From: Paracoccaceae bacterium
GTDB lineage: Bacteria; Pseudomonadota; Alphaproteobacteria; Rhodobacterales; Rhodobacteraceae
Assembly: GCA_029242355.1 (NCBI GenBank)
Contig: JAQWUC010000025.1
Location: forward strand, 1-62,673
DNA length: 62,673 bases
Direction: 5' to 3'
Position 1 is the stretch's first letter, and every line of letters begins with the position of its first letter. Both the position numbers and the translations under genes were made by a program. This document shows positions 57,770 to 62,673 of this stretch, piece after piece. The notes under the pieces were generated by a model, which did no database searches, was not told the DNA's origin, and was given only the letters and a program-made list of their open reading frames with translations.

Positions 57770-58654
57770 TTAAATTCGTGGGAGCCGCCAGTTTGGGTAT
57801 ATACCTGAATCTGAACAGTATTTTTTTGTATCATAACCAGAGAACAGTCCATCTTGAGTAACGAGCACAGTCTGCCAGCCACGAGTTGCTGCCCCTAGAA
57901 TATCTGTATGTAGAGTATCACCGCACATAACAATCTTATTATTGGGTATGCCTGGAAGAGACGCCTCAACTAAATTATAGACTTCAGGAAATGGTTTACC
58001 AAAGAAGCGAACATTCGTTACACCAGTATCCACAAGAAGATGTCCAAAATGGCCTGGTTCTATGGAAAACCCGTTGTCTCGTGGTGCAACTAGATCTGGG
58101 TTTGCAATTACTACTGGACGGTCATTTTTTAACAAGGAATCCTTTAGTAATTGTTGTTTGGATTCACTCCAATTTGACGAGGATAAAAATAAAAATCCGT
58201 CTACTCTATCATAATCATAAGGGTTCTTTCCTAAACGTAGATAATTGACATAAATATCTTTTAAATAATCTTCATTTGACGCAATCACGCCCCATAAGCC
58301 TAATGTTAAAGTTTGGATCGCTGCATCCCTACTGGTGATAATTTCACTTTCTTTAATTTCAATACCAAGTTTTGAAAATTTAGTAACTGCGCCAGAACGC
58401 TCATAGCTTGCGGCATTTGTCAAAATACGAACTTCACACCCTAATGCCCGTAATTCGCGGAGTCTTAGATCAGCTCCTGTGATCAATGTATTCCCAATAT
58501 TCAAAACACCGAATGCATCAAAGATAAATGCTTCTGCATTTTTTACTATCTCTGTTAAGTCACTTATATCGCGCATATTCTTCAAAATTTGGGCTTGGGG
58601 CATGCGTGATCTTATTTCTTCATAACGCTTAAAAATCTCAGGTGTAGTTAGCAT
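57770..58654 (-). CDS. HAD-superfamily class IIA phosphatase
   Basis: A 294-residue HAD-IIA hydrolase (NagD/TIGR01459-like). Motif I is FIFDAFGVLNIG, with DAFG replacing the more usual DxDG; motif II ILTNAAS; motif III near FFGKPFPEVY; motif IV VMCGDTLHTDILGA. Placed between glpD and the DeoR regulator, it may dephosphorylate glycerol-3-phosphate or a related sugar phosphate; that is inference. Confidence 0.85.
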   Translation of the reverse strand: MLTTPEIFKRYEEIRSRMPQAQILKNMRDISDLTEIVKNAEAFIFDAFGVLNIGNTLITGADLRLRELRALGCEVRILTNAASYERSGAVTKFSKLGIEIKESEIITSRDAAIQTLTLGLWGVIASNEDYLKDIYVNYLRLGKNPYDYDRVDGFLFLSSSNWSESKQQLLKDSLLKNDRPVVIANPDLVAPRDNGFSIEPGHFGHLLVDTGVTNVRFFGKPFPEVYNLVEASLPGIPNNKIVMCGDTLHTDILGAATRGWQTVLVTQDGLFSGYDTKKYCSDSGIYPNWRLPRI

Positions 58655-58762
58655 GTTTGAAGATTACCTTTGTGACATCGGTTGCCGTGATGCCTTTAAA
58701 AATATTTTAACTTACCATTTTGACATTTACAATTAGCAAATATTGACAAAAAATCAACAATA

Positions 58763-58779
58763 AAACAACGAAACAACAT
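58763..58779. promoter_or_regulatory. Candidate DeoR/GlpR operator, left half
   Basis: The 17-mer at 58763-58779 contains a tandem AAACAACG/AAACAACA pattern. Its reverse complement recurs at 58845-58861 with two mismatches. The two lie in the divergent region between the HAD gene and the DeoR gene, as expected for autoregulation. Confidence 0.45.
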
Positions 58780-58844
58780 TTTAACACTATATATTTAGCG
58801 CCTATTTTTCATTATTTATGTTATTGATCGGAAAAAAGAAAAAT

Positions 58845-58861
58845 ATGTTGCTTTGTTGTTT
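58845..58861. promoter_or_regulatory. Candidate DeoR/GlpR operator, right half
   Basis: This 17-mer matches the reverse complement of 58763-58779 at 15 of 17 positions, 65 bp away and 43 bp upstream of the regulator start. Two such sites could allow DNA looping between the divergent promoters. Confidence 0.45.
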
Positions 58862-58904
58862 TTGTAAAGATACTATTTTAGGTTATTAGTAAAAGAAATT
58901 TATA

Positions 58905-59687
58905 TTGACTAAAAAACAAAAAAGGCGAGATCGTATTATAGCAATGGTGCTCGAGCGTGGGGTGGTTTCTGTGGACGCGCTCGCTGATGCTTTGTGTGTT
59001 TCGACCCAAACGATTCGTCGTGATATTGACAAGTTATGTGAAGGTGACACTCTTCGTCGAAAGCATGGGCGGGTTGAATTGGATGAAGAGTATTTGAATA
59101 CACCATTTGATCAACGAGCTGGAACGAACCTAGCTGGAAAGCGTGATATTGGTGAAGTTGCTGCGTCTCTCGTTCCGGACGGATCAACAATATTTATATC
59201 AATTGGATCAACACCATTGAGTGTCGCGCGTGCTTTGCGTCGCCGTAAAGGGCTTACAGTCATTACAAATAACATGAGTGCTGCAATGGCGCTAAGCGAT
59301 GAGGTCACGAATCGTATCATTTTACCTGGAGGTGAGGTGCGGTTACCAGATCGTGATATCCTGGGAGATGAAGTTTTGGGGTTTTTTGGAAAGTATAGGG
59401 CAGAATTTGGGATTTTTAGTGTTGCAGGTGTTGCGAATGATGGAAGTCTTTTGGAATTCCACTCAGCTGAAGTGCGCATTCGAAAAAGAATCAGGGAAAA
59501 TGCACAAATCTCAATGTTAGTTTTGGATCAGACAAAATTTGGGCGACGTGCCCCGGCTGTCGGCGAAAACATTCAAGATGTTGATCATATAATTCTAGAT
59601 CAAATGCCTAATAAATTTTTTTTTCCTGTCTTAGAAAATCTTGGCGATAAGTTAATTTTAGCGGAAAGGGATACTGATGTCGTTTGA
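58905..59687 (+). CDS. DeoR-family transcriptional regulator (GlpR-like)
   Basis: A 260-residue DeoR regulator. The N-terminal helix-turn-helix includes GVVSVDALADALCVSTQTIRR; the DeoR sensor domain contains ISIGSTPLSVARAL and MLVLDQTKFGR. It senses a phosphorylated sugar, likely glycerol-3-phosphate given glpD nearby. It starts with a TTG at 58905; an in-frame TAA lies five codons upstream, and the first internal ATG would remove part of the DNA-binding domain. The stop overlaps the ABC remnant. Codon usage looks somewhat more GC-rich than in the flanks. Confidence 0.88.
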   Translation: MTKKQKRRDRIIAMVLERGVVSVDALADALCVSTQTIRRDIDKLCEGDTLRRKHGRVELDEEYLNTPFDQRAGTNLAGKRDIGEVAASLVPDGSTIFISIGSTPLSVARALRRRKGLTVITNNMSAAMALSDEVTNRIILPGGEVRLPDRDILGDEVLGFFGKYRAEFGIFSVAGVANDGSLLEFHSAEVRIRKRIRENAQISMLVLDQTKFGRRAPAVGENIQDVDHIILDQMPNKFFFPVLENLGDKLILAERDTDVV

Positions 59688-59787
59688 GCCTTTTGTTGTT
59701 ATCAGAAACATTGCTAAACGTTGTAATGGACAACTAGGTGTTGAAAATATCTTGCTTGAAATAGAAGAGGGATCTTTACATGCATGA
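59677..59787 (+). pseudogene. Remnant: N-terminus of a sugar-type ABC transporter ATPase
   Basis: A 36-codon frame starting ATG at 59677 inside the end of the regulator gene. It reads MSFEPFVVIRNIAKRCNGQL then VENILLEIEEGSLHA and stops. This is the normal opening of an ABC ATPase that would continue into a LxGENGAGKST-type Walker A; the sequence stops exactly before it. The Na/Pi-cotransporter gene begins 18 bp later, so the rest of the ATPase operon has been deleted. In related bacteria DeoR regulators lead sugar or glycerol-phosphate ABC operons. Confidence 0.65.
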
Positions 59788-59805
59788 AGTTTTAAAATCT
59801 AAACT

Positions 59806-61482
59806 ATGGAACACTCACAATTGATTTTATTTTTATTGCATATCGCAGGCGCTGCAGCCCTCCTAATATGGTCTGTTCGATTGGTAAGGACAGGAGTTGA
59901 GCGTGCATTTTCTAATCATCTACGCCGATGGCTTCGTAGATCAAGTAATAATTGTTTGTTGGCAACGGGGACTGGTACTCTATCAGCTATGTTGTTGCAA
60001 AGTTCTACCGCGGTGGCAATTATGGTTTCCAATTTTGTTACTGGCGGGAACATTGTACCGGTTGTTGGCATTGCCATTTTACTCGGAGCTGATGTTGGTT
60101 CTGCTCTTGTAGTACAAGTTTTAGTTGTGCGGCAAACATTTATAGTTCCATTATTTTTGCTTTTGGGTGTGTGCTTGTTTTTGCGAGGTCACCAGCGGAG
60201 AATTAGACATTCTGGACGAATTTTTATTGGTCTTGCTCTTATCTTTGTTTCGCTTGAAATGGTTCGTACGGCTACTGCTCCTTTGATGGGCGATCCAGCA
60301 ACTGCAGCTGTTATGAGGTATCTGGGACAGGACATGCTGACAGCGTTTGTGATAGGAGCCCTTTTTGCTTTGCTCGTGCATTCTAGCGTTGGCGCGATTT
60401 TGCTTTTTATAACCTTGGTTTCACAAGGCCTAATGCCACAATCAGCTGCTATTGCAATGGTTCTAGGCGCAAATCTGGGCGGAGCAATGATTGCTTACAT
60501 GTTAACTTTTTCAGCCTCGAGCGGAGCACGGCAAGTGATATTAGCTAATGTTGTTTTGCGTGGAGGCGCCGCTAGTTTGACGTTATTTTTAATTACTTTA
60601 CTAGATCTATCTCTTACATCGATTGGTACTACAGAAGCGGGCCAAGTAATTAATTTGCATTTGTTATTTAATATTGGATTAACACTTGTTGCTCTCCCAT
60701 TTATTGGAACTGTTTTAAAATTAGTCCAATTATTCATAAAGGTCCGTTTGGAAGGAGGTTCTAATCTTGAACGGATGAGTGCTTTAAATTCTACATTGTT
60801 AGCAACGCCTGATCGTGCTTTGGCTTGTGCTTCACGAGAGTTAATGCATATTGGAGAAAAAATCGAAGTTATGTTGCGTTCGGTTGGCAAGCTTTATGAT
60901 AATTGGGATGAAAAAAATGCAGAGATAATTATTGCCAATGACATTCAAGTACGAAAAACTAATTTTCAAATAAAACTTTATTTGGCTAAATTAAACAGAA
61001 ATGACTTGGAAGAGGATGTAAGTAAGAAATCTATTGAATTGTCTGCCGTTGCGGTAGACCTTGATTCAGCATCTGATATAATTGCTCGAAATATGGTGGA
61101 GCTTGCCAAACGACTTGATGCTGACGCAGTCAAATTTTCAGTTGCGGGTCAAAAGGAAATTTCAGATTTTCATGATAGGGTCCTAGCAAACGTGCAATTG
61201 GCACTTCAAGTGATGATGACACAAAGTCCAAATGAAGCAAGAGAACTTGTGGCCGAAAAAGAAGACATTCGCGTTTTTGAGCAGAAATTACACAAAAAGC
61301 ATCTTAACCGTTTGCGTGACGATTTAGCCGAAAGTATTGCCACCAGCAATATTCACCAAGAAACTTTGCGGGCTTTAAAACAAATTAACACGTCATTTTC
61401 TAAAATTGCACACCCAATACTTTCGGAATCCGGGGATCTCTTGGAAAGCCGTTTGGCTAGTTCAACAAAAGAGCCATCCTGA
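59806..61482 (+). CDS. Na/Pi-cotransporter family protein with PhoU-like C-terminus
   Basis: A 558-residue protein. The N-terminal membrane part holds two Na/Pi repeats with glutamine/serine motifs (AMLLQSSTAVAIMV near 62-75 and LLVHSSVGAILLF near 188-200). The C-terminal half (about 330-550) is helical and PhoU-like. Such proteins export or import phosphate coupled to sodium, and some affect phosphate control. It lies where an ABC operon should continue, so its fusion to the DeoR gene is probably recent. Confidence 0.88.
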   Translation: MEHSQLILFLLHIAGAAALLIWSVRLVRTGVERAFSNHLRRWLRRSSNNCLLATGTGTLSAMLLQSSTAVAIMVSNFVTGGNIVPVVGIAILLGADVGSALVVQVLVVRQTFIVPLFLLLGVCLFLRGHQRRIRHSGRIFIGLALIFVSLEMVRTATAPLMGDPATAAVMRYLGQDMLTAFVIGALFALLVHSSVGAILLFITLVSQGLMPQSAAIAMVLGANLGGAMIAYMLTFSASSGARQVILANVVLRGGAASLTLFLITLLDLSLTSIGTTEAGQVINLHLLFNIGLTLVALPFIGTVLKLVQLFIKVRLEGGSNLERMSALNSTLLATPDRALACASRELMHIGEKIEVMLRSVGKLYDNWDEKNAEIIIANDIQVRKTNFQIKLYLAKLNRNDLEEDVSKKSIELSAVAVDLDSASDIIARNMVELAKRLDADAVKFSVAGQKEISDFHDRVLANVQLALQVMMTQSPNEARELVAEKEDIRVFEQKLHKKHLNRLRDDLAESIATSNIHQETLRALKQINTSFSKIAHPILSESGDLLESRLASSTKEPS

Positions 61483-61500
61483 TAAAAAAATAATAAATAG

Positions 61501-62367
61501 TTAGTTTGTTTTCACCATAATTAAATTTCCTAATAATACTAAGCCTACTCCAACAAAAGCTAATGGTGTCCATACGTAATTTTCAAAAACAGTTGAGATA
61601 AGTAGAGCAAAAATTGGAAAAACAACAGTCGCATACCCTACACGACCAGGTCCTATTCGACCTAATAAAGTTAAGTAACAAGTAAAGGTAAGAACTGTAG
61701 AAATTACTGAAAGCCATATAAGGCCAAAAAGGTAAGAGGGTTAAAAAGATATTTTAAAAGGGTGTTTTAAAACTAGAGCGTAAACTACAAGGATCAGGCA
61801 ACCGTAAAGCATTCCCCAACTATTTGCACTCATTACGGGGATGCTCTGGTTTTGGAGTGATCTTGAAACTAGATTTCCGGAGCAAAAAGAAATAGTTCCG
61901 ATGATACATAATATTAGGCTTTGTAATGCTAATTTTGAAATCCTGAGTTCAGGAATAAAAATTAACGTAATGCCAAAAAAGCCGATTGCAGAGGCCAAAA
62001 GTTGCGAATAATTTGGTCTTGATTGCGTTATTATAGCAACCATAAAAATGTTAATTATTGAAGTCATTGACCAAATTACCGCAAGTAGACCAGATGCTAT
62101 GTTTTCACTTGCATAATAAAATAATGTGAAGTTTGTACTAAACATAAAAAATCCCATCAAAGCCATCTTAAGATGAATTTTTAATGGAAATATTAAACTT
62201 AATTTTTGGAACTTTGAAATTATGAAACATAGGCTTGTAGCTATTAGGAATCTCCAAAGAATAGATAATTCAGGATCTACAGGTCCTACTTGACCTTTTA
62301 CAGGGAGCCAACTTGTTGACCAACCAAAAATAACAAGACTGTAAAGAAGATAATCTGTTCGTTTCAT
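61501..62367 (-). pseudogene. EamA-family drug/metabolite exporter interrupted by one in-frame TAA
   Basis: From the ATG at 62367 the frame encodes 208 residues of a DMT/EamA transporter (LLYSLVIFGWSTSWLPVKGQ, FWRFLIATS-like LWRFLIATSL, GFFGITLIFIPELRIS) and stops at TAA 61741-61743. The same frame continues without a break for 79 more codons (SYLFGLIWLSVISTV, LLGRIGPGRVGYATVVFPIF, FVGVGLVLLGNLIMV) to a TAA at 61501-61503, which is the expected C-terminal half of the second EamA domain. A whole gene would be about 288 residues. A single-codon nonsense change or a sequencing error explains it. Confidence 0.75.
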
Positions 62368-62436
62368 TATTAGGACATCTACAGACCAAAGTCCTGAAAC
62401 ACAATCTGAATTTGAATTTTGGGCAAGTATCTTGCT

Positions 62437-62673
62437 TTAATTAGGGTGCCACCAGTTGCCATTTAGAACTACTCCTCGAGCAGTAATTTTTTCGGCACCG
62501 ATTAGTTTTTTATCCTCAACATCAAAAAATTTAAATTGCCCCTTTTCAATTTCTAAAATTGAAACGTCAGCGATTGAACCCAATTTTAAGTTTCCAATTT
62601 CTGGTTTATTTAACGCTAAGGAAGCATTTAGGGTGCATGATTTAATAACATCATAAAAAGGCATTCCTAGATT
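62437..62673 (-). CDS. Amidohydrolase/deacetylase family metallohydrolase, C-terminal part (partial)
   Basis: The last 78 codons of a gene that runs off the window's right edge. MPFYDVIKSCTLNASLAL, then LGSIADVSILEIEKGQF and DVEDKKLIGAEKITARGVVLNG, resemble the C-terminal barrel-closing and beta-sandwich part of dihydroorotase-like amidohydrolases. The metal ligands lie outside the window, so the substrate cannot be judged. Confidence 0.7.
   Translation of the reverse strand, partial: NLGMPFYDVIKSCTLNASLALNKPEIGNLKLGSIADVSILEIEKGQFKFFDVEDKKLIGAEKITARGVVLNGNWWHPN

Noticed and set aside
1-62673. tRNA, rRNA, CRISPR array, insertion sequence or prophage
   Set aside because: No cloverleaf with a normal T-arm, no regularly spaced repeats, no transposase or phage gene was found by reading both strands.

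Overview
The window is a continuous piece of an AT-rich alphaproteobacterial chromosome. Several things point to a low-GC marine member of the Rhodobacterales (Roseobacter-type): the conserved order parA-parB / hemW / BMP-type ABC transporter / rdgB-rph / hrcA-grpE, the lptC-lptA-lptB-hpf-ptsN order, an NDUFA9-like gene, a Pcs-type phosphatidylcholine synthase, HemP, several TctABC/hydantoinase-type scavenging loci, and densely packed, often overlapping genes. This placement is inferred from gene content and order; no 16S gene is present. No rRNA, tRNA, CRISPR, phage or complete insertion sequence was seen.

Layout. 1-20,000 is a housekeeping core: end of parA, parB, hemW, a BMP/nucleoside ABC transporter, rdgB, rph, the heat-shock genes hrcA-grpE and dnaK-dnaJ, mutS, ptsN, hpf, the LPS transport genes lptBAC and a short RNase D. 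20,200-28,450 holds an NDUFA9-like protein, glutamate synthase (gltB, gltD) and uppP. 28,500-34,100 is a partly eroded galactoside locus: a PhyH-type dioxygenase, scraps of a sugar ABC ATPase and of a GH4 glycosidase, then dgoK, dgoA, a GH42 beta-galactosidase and a galactose-dehydrogenase-like SDR whose catalytic lysine is replaced by asparagine. 34,100-41,900 carries a bactofilin, an oxoprolinase/hydantoinase operon with an amino-acid-oxidase-like flavoprotein, a tartrate/D-malate dehydrogenase and pcsA. 42,000-45,950 holds two overlapping unrecognised small genes and, on the other strand, an apparent iron-regulated unit: a TGA-N9-TCA palindrome, hemP, an ORF with one in-frame TGA, a DUF4856 (imelysin-like) protein and a fatty-acid-hydroxylase-like protein. 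46,000-56,000 is an MFS/AbrB/DUF4387/AtuA/TctABC transport-catabolism operon, divergent from tctD-tctE plus a translationally coupled periplasmic binding protein that has no permease partner. 56,000-59,800 is a glycerol-3-phosphate region (glpD, HAD phosphatase, DeoR/GlpR-type regulator) ending in a truncated ABC ATPase. The end of the window holds an Na/Pi-cotransporter family protein, an EamA exporter broken by one stop codon, and the C-terminus of an amidohydrolase.

How the genes work together. The first 28 kb is genome maintenance, protein quality control, envelope biogenesis and nitrogen assimilation. The rest is accessory scavenging of sugars, organic acids, glycerol-3-phosphate, cyclic amides and iron. 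A recurring theme is partial gene loss: three gene scraps, two ORFs each broken by one stop codon, and one enzyme with a missing catalytic residue, mostly within transport and carbohydrate functions. The most promising less-described units are the hemP/TGA-ORF/DUF4856/hydroxylase operon, the TctD-TctE-binding-protein trio, and the 59-aa/143-aa pair next to pcsA.
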